Source: XBB1006 sp051877515
GTDB lineage: Bacteria > Bacillota > Clostridia > Lachnospirales > Lachnospiraceae
Length of the DNA stretch: 64,000 bases
Assembly: GCA_051877515.1 (NCBI GenBank)
Contig: JBJEIY010000017.1
Location: 310,001-374,000, forward strand
Direction of reading: 5' to 3'
A program made the position numbers and the translations under genes. Of this stretch, positions 25,965 to 34,670 are shown in pieces (within the stretch, counting starts at the first letter, position 1; each line of letters opens with the position of its first letter). Below the pieces are notes generated by a model. The model had not been told where the DNA came from, did not search any database, and saw only the letters and a program-made list of their open reading frames with translations.

Positions 25965-26696
25965 ATGCTTTCAAGTATTATTAAGGTTGGAATGAATCTT
26001 GAACTTTCTCAGGAAACGGACAGCAAGGAGGAGAATACCATTGCAGGTGTTGTGTACTCCAGCAAGATCCAGGATATTTTTCCAAATGGAGATTTGGAGA
26101 TCGATATGCCTATGTATCAGCAAAAACTGGTATTGCTGCATAACGGAGTGCGTTATAAGATTGTATTTTACGCACAGAATAATGCCTATACAGCAATTGG
26201 TGAGGTAGTGGACCGCTATAAATCCGGTAACATGTATCTGATACGTTTGGAATTGAAGACACAGCCTGTAAAGTTTCAGCGAAGAGAATTCTTCCGATTC
26301 GAGTGTATGATGGATTTTTCCTTTCATGACGTTATAGTGAATGAGGATGAGGAATCGGATCTTTCAAAAGCTTTGGAAAGAGTGAGGATGGATGATCCGG
26401 ATCAGGATTGGAAAACTGCCATGGCATTGGACATCAGCGGAGGAGGAATTCGTTTTATCTCCAAGGAAGAATTGGTGTCAGGTAACTACGAACGATTTTT
26501 ATTCGAACTTCCAATTTCCGGAAAAATAAAGGAAATTGATGCCTTAGGTATTGTTTTAAGCAGTAATAGGGTGGATGGGAGCAGACTTAAATTTGAAAAC
26601 CGTGTGAGATTTGCTTATCTTTCGAATGCGGCCCGAGAAGAAATTATTAGATTTATTTTCGAAGAAGAGAGAAAAGCAAGAAAAAATTTGAGGTGA
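25965..26696 (+). CDS. PilZ-domain c-di-GMP receptor (YcgR/MotI-like flagellar brake)
   Basis: 243 residues. An N-terminal YcgR-N-like beta domain (about 1-95) is followed by a PilZ domain with both binding motifs visible: RREFFR near residue 107 (RxxxR) and DISGGG near 157 (D/NxSxxG). Such proteins bind c-di-GMP and act on MotA or the rotor as a brake or clutch. AGGAGG precedes the ATG. Placement between flhG and cheB puts it in the motility operon, whereas Bacillus keeps motI elsewhere. No cyclase or phosphodiesterase gene is in this window. Confidence 0.9.
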   Translation: MLSSIIKVGMNLELSQETDSKEENTIAGVVYSSKIQDIFPNGDLEIDMPMYQQKLVLLHNGVRYKIVFYAQNNAYTAIGEVVDRYKSGNMYLIRLELKTQPVKFQRREFFRFECMMDFSFHDVIVNEDEESDLSKALERVRMDDPDQDWKTAMALDISGGGIRFISKEELVSGNYERFLFELPISGKIKEIDALGIVLSSNRVDGSRLKFENRVRFAYLSNAAREEIIRFIFEEERKARKNLR

Positions 26697-26704
26697 TGAG
26701 CAAA

Positions 26705-27778
26705 ATGAAGAAAAATATTATGGTGGTTGATGACTCTGCACTCATGAGAAGGGTGATGTGTGATATAATCAACTCAGATAGTTCATTCGAAGTGACAGAT
26801 ATGAGCCGAGATGGACAGGAAGCATATGAAAAGATCATTGCTCATAAATACGATGCTGTAGTGCTCGATGTGAATATGCCTCGAATGAATGGTTTGGAAT
26901 TACTCAAAAAACTACATACTGAGAAAATTGATGTTATGGTGATCATGGCCAGTACCCTGACTGTGGAGGGATCCAGAGAAACAATGGAAGCCCTGGAGTT
27001 AGGGGCAGTGGATTTTGTAACAAAGCCGGGTAATATCATTGAAGCCAGAGGGGAAGATTTCTCACAGGCTCTTCTGAATGTACTTTCGGCAGTTTTGAAT
27101 AATCCACGGCCTAGTGTATCATCCACAACCAGGACAGGCGTAGGAAAGACAAGATCTCTTACAGGTACTCTTCCGGAGAAGAGCATGGTCAGAACCGGCA
27201 ATAAGCTGATCGCTCTTGCATGCTCAACTGGAGGGCCGAAGTCATTGCAGAGTGTGATCCCGCTTCTCCCCAAGAAAATGGATGCACCAATGGTTTTGGT
27301 TCAGCACATGCCGGCCGGTTTTACCAAATCTATGGCAGAAAGATTGAATGAGCTTTCTTTTGTGGAGGTAAAAGAAGCAGAAGAAGGTGATATCCTGCAG
27401 AAGGGACATGTATATGTCGCACCGGGAGGCAGGCATCTGACGGTAGTAAAAAGACCGGATGGCAGTCATGTGATCCGGCTAAATGATGCTCCTGCGGTAG
27501 GAGGACTTCGTCCATGTGCGGACATTATGTATGATTCCCTTAAGACCTGCGGTTACGACGAAGTGGTATGCGTTGTCCTAACAGGCATGGGAGCAGACGG
27601 CACCAAAGGGATTTCAGAATTAAACCGGGAAAAGAAGATCTTTACCATTGCCCAGGATGAGAAGAGTTGTGTGGTATACGGTATGCCTCGAGCCATTGCA
27701 GAAACAGGATTAGTAAATAAAGTAGTTCCTTTAGACAATGTAGCATCAACGATCATTATGAATGTGGGGGTACAATAA
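26705..27778 (+). CDS. cheB: Chemotaxis methylesterase/response regulator CheB
   Basis: 357 residues. N-terminal receiver domain (Asp10, phospho-acceptor Asp55) and C-terminal methylesterase with catalytic triad Ser174 (ACSTGGP), His201 (VQHMPAGF) and Asp298 (TGMGADG). CheB demethylates or deamidates chemoreceptors for adaptation. ATG at 26705 is favoured by GAGGTGATG about seven bases upstream; ATG 26696 and GTG 26693 are in frame and overlap the PilZ gene stop. Immediately precedes cheA. The matching methyltransferase cheR is not in the window. Confidence 0.96.
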   Translation: MKKNIMVVDDSALMRRVMCDIINSDSSFEVTDMSRDGQEAYEKIIAHKYDAVVLDVNMPRMNGLELLKKLHTEKIDVMVIMASTLTVEGSRETMEALELGAVDFVTKPGNIIEARGEDFSQALLNVLSAVLNNPRPSVSSTTRTGVGKTRSLTGTLPEKSMVRTGNKLIALACSTGGPKSLQSVIPLLPKKMDAPMVLVQHMPAGFTKSMAERLNELSFVEVKEAEEGDILQKGHVYVAPGGRHLTVVKRPDGSHVIRLNDAPAVGGLRPCADIMYDSLKTCGYDEVVCVVLTGMGADGTKGISELNREKKIFTIAQDEKSCVVYGMPRAIAETGLVNKVVPLDNVASTIIMNVGVQ

Positions 27779-27780
27779 GT

Positions 27781-29874
27781 ATGGATGTAAGCCAGTATCT
27801 TGAGATTTTTATTGATGAAACCAGTGAGCATATCCAGAATTTAAGTGACTGTATCATGAATCTGGAGCAGGAACCGGATAATAAGGATACAATTAATGAA
27901 ATCTTTCGTGCAGCGCATTCCCTGAAAGGAATGGCCGGAACGATGGGATTCAAAAGAATGCAGCATCTTACCCATGATATGGAGAATGTTTTTCAGGAGG
28001 TCCGTTCTGATAAGATCAAGGTGAACGGGGCGATGATTGATGTATTGTTCCAGTGCCTGGATGCTATCGAGGGATATCTTGACTGCATCAAGAATACTTC
28101 AGATGAGGGAACGCAGGATAATGAGGCAATTATAAATAATTTAAACCAGATTCTGAACAGTGCGGAAGGTGCGGACGAAAGTCAGGATTCCGGAAATAAT
28201 GAGGAAGCAAAGCAGGAACAGGAGTCTTCTTCCGAAAGCTTTGAATTGAAATTCCTGAACGATGATTTCGGCGATTCTGTAAAGGCTGCTGTAAAAGAAA
28301 AAGAACAGGCAGGACAGAAGGTTTATGGTCTTACCGTCTATATTGACAAGAATTGTCTGCTGAAAGCAGCCAGGGCTTTTCTGGTTTTTAAGGCTGTGGA
28401 AGAAATGGGAAGTATCATCTATTACAATCCTTCTTCCCAGGATATTGAAGATGAGAGATTTGAGTTTGATTTTAGTATTTTTGTAGCCACAGATCGTTCT
28501 TTGGAGGATCTGACGGCAGCTGCAAAAGCTGTTTCTGAAATCGAAGAAGTGGTAGGTAAGCAGGTTACATACGAGGAGTTGAGTGTTGCAGAGGATAAGG
28601 ATACTGCACAGCAGGAGGAACAGGCAGGAGAAGCCAAGAAATCTACGGCGATTGCCTCACAACCTGCTGCTTCAAAGAAAGCTTCTGCAAATAACAAACC
28701 GGTAACCAGCAGAACGGTTCGTGTAGACATTGAAAAACTGGATACATTGATGAATCAGGTCAGCGAGCTGATCATTGCAAAGAACTCTTTGGTTTCTATT
28801 TCAGGGGCAGAAGGAAGCGGTTTCCAGAATCAGACCTTTACGGAACAGATCGAATATTTGGAACGGATCACTACCAGTCTTCATGAATCTGTTATGAAGG
28901 CCAGAATGGTGCCTATTGAAAGTGTTGTAAACAAGTTCCCGCGTATGATCCGTGATCTGTCTAAGAAACTTGACAAAAAAATGGAACTGGTTATGACCGG
29001 TGAGGAAACGGAACTGGATCGTACCGTGGTGGATCAGATTGGTGATCCTCTGCAGCATTTACTTCGTAACTCTGCTGACCATGGACTGGAATCCAATGAG
29101 CTTCGTATTGAGAGAGGCAAGCCCGAAGTTGGAAAGATTTTCCTGAATGCTTATCAGGAAGGAAATAATGTTGTTATCGAAGTCGGTGATGACGGTAACG
29201 GTATTGATACACAGTCTGTAAAAGCAAAAGCGATTGAGCGTGGACTGGTAACACCGGAGCAGGCGGATACCCTTTCCCAGAAAGAGATCATCGATTTCCT
29301 CTTTATGCCCAGTTTTTCTATGGCCAAAAAGATCTCCGATATTTCCGGACGTGGTGTTGGATTGGATGTGGTAAAATCCAATATCGAAGCATTGGGCGGA
29401 GATGTAGAGGTAAAAACCACTCTTGGTGAAGGATCGAAGTTTATTGTCCGGCTACCGTTGACTTTGGCTATTATCCAGGCGTTGATGGTTGAAATCGAGA
29501 ACGAAAAATATGCCATTGCATTAGGATCTATCCAGAATATCGAAGATATTCCGGTTGAGGAAGTAAAATACGTTCAGGCGAAAGAAGTGATCACATTGCG
29601 AGGCTCTGTCATTCCTCTGATCCGGCTGGATGAGATTCTTGATGTTCAGAGAAATGATCCGGAGGAACAAAAGAAGAAAACCTCTCTTACTGTTGTAATT
29701 GTGAAGAAGGGCGATAATTTTGCGGGACTTGTAGTTGACCGACTGATAGGCCAGCAGGAGATCGTAATAAAATCTTTAGGTAAATATATTAACAACAATA
29801 AGATGATCAGTGGAGCAACAATCCTGGGTGATGGTGAAGTTGCCTTGATCTTAGATTCTAATACGTTGATGTAG
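27781..29874 (+). CDS. cheA: Chemotaxis histidine kinase CheA
   Basis: 697 residues. P1 phosphotransfer domain with phospho-acceptor His46 (RAAHSLKGMA), a P2-like CheY/CheB binding region (about 155-270), P3 dimerisation helices (from about 315), P4 ATP-binding domain with N box (NSADHGLE), G1 (DDGNGID) and G2 (GRGVGLDVV), and the CheW-like P5 domain (about 560-697). It phosphorylates CheY and CheB on receptor signals. Start two bases after cheB; AATAAGT precedes the ATG with no strong RBS, so coupling is likely. Confidence 0.97.
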   Translation: MDVSQYLEIFIDETSEHIQNLSDCIMNLEQEPDNKDTINEIFRAAHSLKGMAGTMGFKRMQHLTHDMENVFQEVRSDKIKVNGAMIDVLFQCLDAIEGYLDCIKNTSDEGTQDNEAIINNLNQILNSAEGADESQDSGNNEEAKQEQESSSESFELKFLNDDFGDSVKAAVKEKEQAGQKVYGLTVYIDKNCLLKAARAFLVFKAVEEMGSIIYYNPSSQDIEDERFEFDFSIFVATDRSLEDLTAAAKAVSEIEEVVGKQVTYEELSVAEDKDTAQQEEQAGEAKKSTAIASQPAASKKASANNKPVTSRTVRVDIEKLDTLMNQVSELIIAKNSLVSISGAEGSGFQNQTFTEQIEYLERITTSLHESVMKARMVPIESVVNKFPRMIRDLSKKLDKKMELVMTGEETELDRTVVDQIGDPLQHLLRNSADHGLESNELRIERGKPEVGKIFLNAYQEGNNVVIEVGDDGNGIDTQSVKAKAIERGLVTPEQADTLSQKEIIDFLFMPSFSMAKKISDISGRGVGLDVVKSNIEALGGDVEVKTTLGEGSKFIVRLPLTLAIIQALMVEIENEKYAIALGSIQNIEDIPVEEVKYVQAKEVITLRGSVIPLIRLDEILDVQRNDPEEQKKKTSLTVVIVKKGDNFAGLVVDRLIGQQEIVIKSLGKYINNNKMISGATILGDGEVALILDSNTLM

Positions 29875-29886
29875 GAGGGGAAAGAC

Positions 29887-30360
29887 ATGGCAAATACAAA
29901 GAATGCGTTATCTACCGCAGACGGAAATATGAAACAGTTTATTGTTGTGAAAATCGGTAGTGAACAGTATGGAATTGATATTACTTTCATTGATAATATT
30001 GTGCGCATGCAGAAGATCACCAGAGTACCAAAGGCACAGGAATATTTCAAAGGAATCATTAATCTTAGGGGTGAAGTGGTTCCGGTTATGAGTCTTCGTC
30101 TGCGTATGAGTCTTGAGGATGATGAGTTTACTCATGATACACGGATCATCATTGTTAAAATGGAAGAACATGGCAGCTTAGGCCTGATCGTGGATCAGGT
30201 TATAGAGGTCGTGGAACTTGGCGCCAATGACATTGATAGTTATAATCCGGATAATAAGGATGAAAAGAGTGTTTTTATCAAGGGAATCGGAAAGTCCAAC
30301 GAACAATTGATTTCATTATTGGAGCTTAGTGCGCTTATTGAAGAAAAAGAGACTGTTTAA
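29887..30360 (+). CDS. cheW: Chemotaxis coupling protein CheW
   Basis: 157 residues, a single CheW domain of two beta barrels, with KQFIVVKIGSEQYGIDI at the start and the GIINLRGEVVPVMSLR motif near residue 58. CheW links CheA to chemoreceptors. GGAGGGG precedes the ATG. It is followed by a 13-bp hairpin in the 60-base gap before cheC, which might lower cheC/cheD expression. Confidence 0.96.
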   Translation: MANTKNALSTADGNMKQFIVVKIGSEQYGIDITFIDNIVRMQKITRVPKAQEYFKGIINLRGEVVPVMSLRLRMSLEDDEFTHDTRIIIVKMEEHGSLGLIVDQVIEVVELGANDIDSYNPDNKDEKSVFIKGIGKSNEQLISLLELSALIEEKETV

Positions 30361-30368
30361 AACTGAAT

Positions 30369-30400
30369 CAATAGTGGGACCGGTAAAGGTCTCACTATTG
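30369..30400 (+). terminator. 13-bp hairpin between cheW and cheC (possible attenuator)
   Basis: CAATAGTGGGACC (30369-30381) pairs with 30388-30400 with one G-U, loop of six. It is followed by TTGTACTTG, which is not a proper T tract, so it is more likely a partial attenuator or an mRNA stability element than a full terminator. Confidence 0.5.
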
Positions 30401-30420
30401 TTGTACTTGTAGGAGGTACT

Positions 30421-31041
30421 ATGCCAGGTTATAGTTTAGAAGATGTGAATGATATCTATTTTGATGTTTTGAAGGAAATCGGTAACATTGGTGCGGGAAA
30501 TGCCACAACTGCCATTGCTTCCATGCTCCAGATCAGATTGAACATGAGTGTTCCCATGGTCAAGCTATTGACTTTTCCTGAGTTGGGGGGAGCTATAGGA
30601 GGAGAAGAAGAGCAGGTGGTCGGCATCTTTCTGGAAGTTGAAAATGATATTACCGGTAGTATGATGTTTGTTTTGAAAATGGATTCTGCCCGTTATTTAG
30701 TGAATAAGCTGATGATGAAAGAGGGCGGAGAAGATGAACCTTTCGACGAAATGGAGATGTCTGCGTTAAAGGAGATCGGAAACATTATTGCAGGGTCCTA
30801 CCTTTCTGCACTGGCATCTATGACGAATCTAAGGATCACATCCTCTGTGCCTTATTTGTGTGTGGATATGGCAGCGGCGATCCTAAGCGTTCCGGCTATC
30901 CAGTTTGGACAGTATGGTGACAATGCTTTATTGATCCAAACGGAGTTTGGTGATGAAACCATAATTGATGGATATTTTATACTATTGCCGGATTTGGATT
31001 CTTATTCCAAAATTCTTGGTTCCTTAGGAATCCAAATTTAA
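30421..31041 (+). CDS. cheC: Chemotaxis CheY-P phosphatase CheC
   Basis: 206 residues. Both phosphatase motifs of the CheC family are intact: KEIGNIGAGNA near residue 18 and KEIGNIIAGSY near residue 117, each with the ExxN pair and a downstream Pro. CheC dephosphorylates CheY-P and its activity is raised by CheD. AGGAGG lies before the ATG. Together with FliY it gives this cell two CheY-P phosphatases. Next to cheD as usual. Confidence 0.95.
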   Translation: MPGYSLEDVNDIYFDVLKEIGNIGAGNATTAIASMLQIRLNMSVPMVKLLTFPELGGAIGGEEEQVVGIFLEVENDITGSMMFVLKMDSARYLVNKLMMKEGGEDEPFDEMEMSALKEIGNIIAGSYLSALASMTNLRITSSVPYLCVDMAAAILSVPAIQFGQYGDNALLIQTEFGDETIIDGYFILLPDLDSYSKILGSLGIQI

Positions 31042-31051
31042 GGAGAGTTAT

Positions 31052-31537
31052 ATGAACGAGATGATAAAGGTAGGTATGGCTGATTTGAAAACAGGTCGCA
31101 ATTCTGATGTGATCACCACACTGGGACTGGGATCCTGCATTGGAATTGCGTTATATGATCCTACCACGAAAATCGGAGGTCTGGCACATGTTATGCTGCC
31201 GGACAGTACTGCGATCAAAAACAATAGCAACATTGCCAAGTTTGCGGATACCGGCATAGCCGAGTTACTGAGCCAAATGATCAAGATAGGTGCGAAACGA
31301 ACCTGTATTGTGGCAAAAATAGCAGGCGGAGCCCGGATGTTTGAAATGAACGGACTTTCTGCCATCGGAAATGTGGGAGACCGAAATGCGGAAGCATCCC
31401 GGGAGACATTAAAGAAACTTGGCATTCGCCTGATTGCGGAAGATACCGGTTTGAATTATGGTCGAACCGTTGAACTTTATTGTGAAACAGGAAAGTTTTT
31501 GATTAAATCCGTTGGAAAAGATATAAAAGAGATTTGA
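31052..31537 (+). CDS. cheD: Chemoreceptor glutamine deamidase CheD
   Basis: 161 residues. Catalytic Cys29 (GLGSCIGI) and His46 (GGLAHVMLP) are present, with the conserved KIAGGARMF stretch near residue 88. CheD deamidates receptor glutamines and binds CheC. AGGAGAG precedes the ATG. Ten bases after cheC, consistent with the CheC-CheD pair acting together in adaptation. Confidence 0.95.
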   Translation: MNEMIKVGMADLKTGRNSDVITTLGLGSCIGIALYDPTTKIGGLAHVMLPDSTAIKNNSNIAKFADTGIAELLSQMIKIGAKRTCIVAKIAGGARMFEMNGLSAIGNVGDRNAEASRETLKKLGIRLIAEDTGLNYGRTVELYCETGKFLIKSVGKDIKEI

Positions 31538-31570
31538 AAGCCGGTATGTATAGGGAGCAGGAGGTAATCC

Positions 31571-31888
31571 ATGAAGACAAGAGTGGTGCCATCTATTTGT
31601 ATGTTGGCGGCTGGTTTGATCAGATGTATTGTGGGCGCAATATATCAGGAAGAGTTAAAAAGTTTTTTATGGTCCCTGATCCTTGTGATGGTTCTGTTTT
31701 ATCTGTTTGGTATTGTGATCAGGTTCGTTTTGGACAGAAATATCAAAGAGATGCTGGTGGATGAACAAAACCAGGAGGAAGAGGGCATAGAGCTGGAAAA
31801 TATAGAGGAATCTCAGCCTGAGGATCTGGCTGAAGGGGAGAATGTTTCGGTAAAGGAAAAGGATTCCGAACAGATGGGACAGGAATAA
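31571..31888 (+). CDS. Small two-helix membrane protein of unknown function
   Basis: 105 residues. Two hydrophobic segments (about 5-25 and 32-51) are followed by a basic stop (FVLDRNIK) and a strongly acidic C-terminal tail rich in Glu and Gln, presumably cytoplasmic. I do not recognise the family. The start is supported by AGGAGG nine bases upstream; an overlapping frame from 31534 has no RBS and a Cys/Gly-rich nonsense-like product. It lies between cheD and fliA and probably belongs to the motility operon, but B. subtilis has no gene in this slot. Confidence 0.75.
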   Translation: MKTRVVPSICMLAAGLIRCIVGAIYQEELKSFLWSLILVMVLFYLFGIVIRFVLDRNIKEMLVDEQNQEEEGIELENIEESQPEDLAEGENVSVKEKDSEQMGQE

Positions 31889-31924
31889 TATGCAATAACC
31901 AATCTATGTGTAGGAGGAAGCCGG

Positions 31925-32689
31925 ATGAAGGCGGAAGAGAAAGAGAAGCTTTGGCAGAAATACAGACAGCAGCCTACAGGCGAATTGCGAGAACAACTTA
32001 TAATTGAATATTCTCCGTTAGTTAAGATCGTTGCGGGAAGGTTAGGAATGTACCTTGGCGGTAATCTGGAGTATGAGGATCTTGTCAGTTATGGAATATT
32101 TGGCCTGATTGATGCAATTGATAAGTTTAATCTGGATAAAGAAGTGAAGTTCGAAACCTATGCCAGTCTTCGTATACGTGGTGCGATTCTGGATCAGGTA
32201 AGAAAAATGGATTGGATTCCCAGAACCATACGACAGCGCCAACGCAAGGTAGAAGATGCGGTAAAGTCACTGGAAAACAAACTGGGGCGCAGTGTCAGTG
32301 ATGATGAGATCGCGCAGGAATTGGGACTTTCTTCTGAAGAGTACGCGGATTGGCAGAATCAAATGAAAGTGACAAATCTGGTCTCATTAAATGAGTTTGA
32401 AGATCAGGGCCCGGAGCCTGTTATGGATGCACGTCACAACAGTCATTTTGCGGAGCCGGAACAGGCTATGGAAAAAGAGGGGTTAAAGGAGGCTTTGGCC
32501 AGCAGTATAGAGCTTTTAACGGAGAAAGAAAAGCAGGTTATCCTGTTTTACTACTATGAGGAGATGACCTTAAAGGAGATCAGCCTGGTGTTAGAGGTTT
32601 CGGAATCCCGTGTATCGCAGCTTCACACTAAGGCATTGCAGAAAATGAAGAAAACCATGGGTGATTACATGGATGTTTTATACAATTAA
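31925..32689 (+). CDS. fliA: Sigma-28 factor for flagellar/chemotaxis genes (FliA/SigD)
   Basis: 254 residues. Sigma-70 regions: 2 (YEDLVSYGIFGLIDAIDKF near 41-60 and TYASLRIRGAILDQVRKMDW), 3 (linker after residue 110) and 4 (LTEKEKQVILFYYYEEMTLKEI near 196, HTH with VSESRVSQLHTKAL). Known role: transcription of late motility genes such as flagellin, held by FlgM until the hook is complete. AGGAGG before the ATG. Neither flgM nor flagellin is in the window, so its targets lie elsewhere. Its stop overlaps the region of the next start. Confidence 0.97.
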   Translation: MKAEEKEKLWQKYRQQPTGELREQLIIEYSPLVKIVAGRLGMYLGGNLEYEDLVSYGIFGLIDAIDKFNLDKEVKFETYASLRIRGAILDQVRKMDWIPRTIRQRQRKVEDAVKSLENKLGRSVSDDEIAQELGLSSEEYADWQNQMKVTNLVSLNEFEDQGPEPVMDARHNSHFAEPEQAMEKEGLKEALASSIELLTEKEKQVILFYYYEEMTLKEISLVLEVSESRVSQLHTKALQKMKKTMGDYMDVLYN

Positions 32690-32709
32690 TGTTTGGATGG
32701 GAGAATGTT

Positions 32710-34311
32710 ATGTCAGCGCAGAATGGATATGCTCAGTTAGTTGTTAAGGGAGAAGACACGAACGTGATCATTTATCCGCCAAAAGATGGCGGAGCGCCAA
32801 TGGATGTTAATCGATTGGTCAGCTATTTGGAGAGAAATCTTTTAAATCAATATGATTTAAAGAAACTTTCCCAGGCATGTAAAAATATGAATTCTGAAAC
32901 GGAATTAAAGGTGGGAATGGCTCCGGTACGGGCATTTAGCGAATCTATGGAGTTGGAAGTATCAGCAGATAAAATGCTGGTCTTTTGTCGTTTTTATCCG
33001 TCCTCCGAAGGCGGAAACTGGATGACAGACAATGACATTACGGTTCAGATGCAGCAGAATAAGATTAAATACGGGATCGATCATGAAGCGATTGCCCGGT
33101 TTTTAGAAAATCGCGAGTATAATAAGGATATTGTACTGGCAAAAGGAAAACCTCCACGTCAGGGAAAAGACGCGAAAATTGAGTATTTCTTCAATACATC
33201 TTTAAACACAAAACCGAAAAAGAATCCGGACGGAACCGTGGATTATCATGATCTGAATACGGTTAGTATGGTGCAGGAAGGCCAGAAACTGGCAAAACTC
33301 ACTCCACCGGATCCGGGAGAGGATGGCACTGATGTTTTTGGTAATATTATCAAACCCAGGGCGGTAAAAGATCTGAAATTGGAATTTGGTAATAATATAA
33401 CCCTTTCCGAAGACCGCACAGAGATTATCAGTAACGTTACCGGCCATGCAGTACTTACTGCAGGAAAAGTTTTTGTATCCGATGTTCTGGAGATCCCTGC
33501 AGATGTGGATACTTCCACCGGTGATATTAATTATGACGGTTCCGTGTTGATCAAAGGAAATGTCAAAAGCGGTTTTAAAGTAACGGCAAATGGTGATATC
33601 GTGGTGGAAGGCGTTGTAGAAGGAGCTGTTGTAAAATCCAAAGGGCAGATCGTGATCAAGCAGGGAATCCATGGAATGAACAAAGGAATCCTGAATGCCG
33701 GCGGAAATATCATCTGTAAGTTTATTGAAAATGCTACAGCGATCAGTGGCGGATACATTGAAACGGAAGGTATTATGCACAGTAATGTATCGGCATTTTC
33801 CGAGATCCATGTACATGGAAGGAAAAGCCTTGTTACCGGAGGTGTGATCCGGGCAGGTGTTTTATTGGATACAGAGGTTTTGGGATCGGAAATGGGAACG
33901 GTAACTCAGGTTGAAGTGGGTGTTGATCCCGCCAAAAAAGCAGAATTTATCCAATTACAGAAGAGCCTTGTGGATCTGCAAAAGAGCGTAGAATCCATAA
34001 AGCCGATTTTAACGAATTTTTCTGAAAAAATTAATGCCGGAGTTAAGCTTCCCAAGGATAAACTGGAGTATGTGCAAAAGCTGGCGCAGCATTTTAAAAC
34101 CGAACAGGAAAAAATGAAAGCCGTAAAAGAAGAGTTGAGTGTTCTTCATTCCGAAATCAGGGCGGGAAGCGATGCCAGGGTCAAAGTATCTAAAGATGTG
34201 TACCCCGGTGTCACTATTACGATCTCTGATGTCAGCCTGACGGTCCAGGATACCCGGGCATTTTGTCAATTCGTGCAGGAAGGCGGAGAAGTAGTAGTAA
34301 AGAATCTTTAA
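32710..34311 (+). CDS. FapA family protein (DUF342)
   Basis: 533 residues from ATG 32710, chosen for GGGAG six bases upstream; ATG 32689 overlapping the fliA stop is in frame but lacks an RBS. An N-terminal mixed domain is followed by a right-handed beta-helix built of Gly/Val-rich turns (about residues 220-400, polymer-like repeats such as GDIVVEGVVEGAVVKSKGQ) and a coiled coil (about 420-490). FapA in Vibrio is linked to polar flagellar assembly through glucose-specific EIIA; a role in flagellar assembly is plausible here from operon context. No catalytic motif seen. Confidence 0.8.
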   Translation: MSAQNGYAQLVVKGEDTNVIIYPPKDGGAPMDVNRLVSYLERNLLNQYDLKKLSQACKNMNSETELKVGMAPVRAFSESMELEVSADKMLVFCRFYPSSEGGNWMTDNDITVQMQQNKIKYGIDHEAIARFLENREYNKDIVLAKGKPPRQGKDAKIEYFFNTSLNTKPKKNPDGTVDYHDLNTVSMVQEGQKLAKLTPPDPGEDGTDVFGNIIKPRAVKDLKLEFGNNITLSEDRTEIISNVTGHAVLTAGKVFVSDVLEIPADVDTSTGDINYDGSVLIKGNVKSGFKVTANGDIVVEGVVEGAVVKSKGQIVIKQGIHGMNKGILNAGGNIICKFIENATAISGGYIETEGIMHSNVSAFSEIHVHGRKSLVTGGVIRAGVLLDTEVLGSEMGTVTQVEVGVDPAKKAEFIQLQKSLVDLQKSVESIKPILTNFSEKINAGVKLPKDKLEYVQKLAQHFKTEQEKMKAVKEELSVLHSEIRAGSDARVKVSKDVYPGVTITISDVSLTVQDTRAFCQFVQEGGEVVVKNL

Positions 34312-34329
34312 ATCTTTAGAGGTGATGAT

Positions 34330-34644
34330 ATGTCTATTAGACCGGTTGATTTGGGTGGAATGTTACAGCGCAGTCAGGATGTCGGCAGTGTAAAACAGCA
34401 ACAGGATCAAAGGCCTGTGGTGGAGCAACAGCAGATCGAACGACGGGAAGAAGAAAAAACCTATCAGAGAATGCGTCAGGTGAACCAGACTGACAAAAAA
34501 GATGAGATGCAGTCTAAATATGATGCAAGGGACGAGGGTAAGAATAAGTATTTCTTTGATGAAAGCAAAAGAAAAAAGAAGGCAAAAGAAGTGGATAAAG
34601 TGGTCCGTAAGGAGTCTGTTTCCGGTTTTGACGTGAAAGTATAA
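34330..34644 (+). CDS. Small charged protein of unknown function in the motility operon
   Basis: 104 residues, very rich in Gln, Glu, Lys, Arg and Asp, with no hydrophobic core or membrane helix; probably disordered or a single long helix. The start MSIRPVDLGGMLQRSQDV looks like an ordered hook or binding peptide. RBS AGAGGTGATG precedes the ATG. It sits 18 bases after the fapA-like gene and 26 before the SwrB-like gene. I do not recognise it; its position suggests an adaptor for one of those two membrane or motor-linked proteins. Confidence 0.7.
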   Translation: MSIRPVDLGGMLQRSQDVGSVKQQQDQRPVVEQQQIERREEEKTYQRMRQVNQTDKKDEMQSKYDARDEGKNKYFFDESKRKKKAKEVDKVVRKESVSGFDVKV

Positions 34645-34670
34645 TAATCTAACAGTAGGAAAAGTGATTT

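Noticed and set aside
31534..31764. Alternative plus-strand frame overlapping the cheD stop and the small membrane protein
   Set aside because: No RBS, Cys/Gly/Tyr-rich composition, and the frame from 31571 has AGGAGG and a sensible membrane topology.
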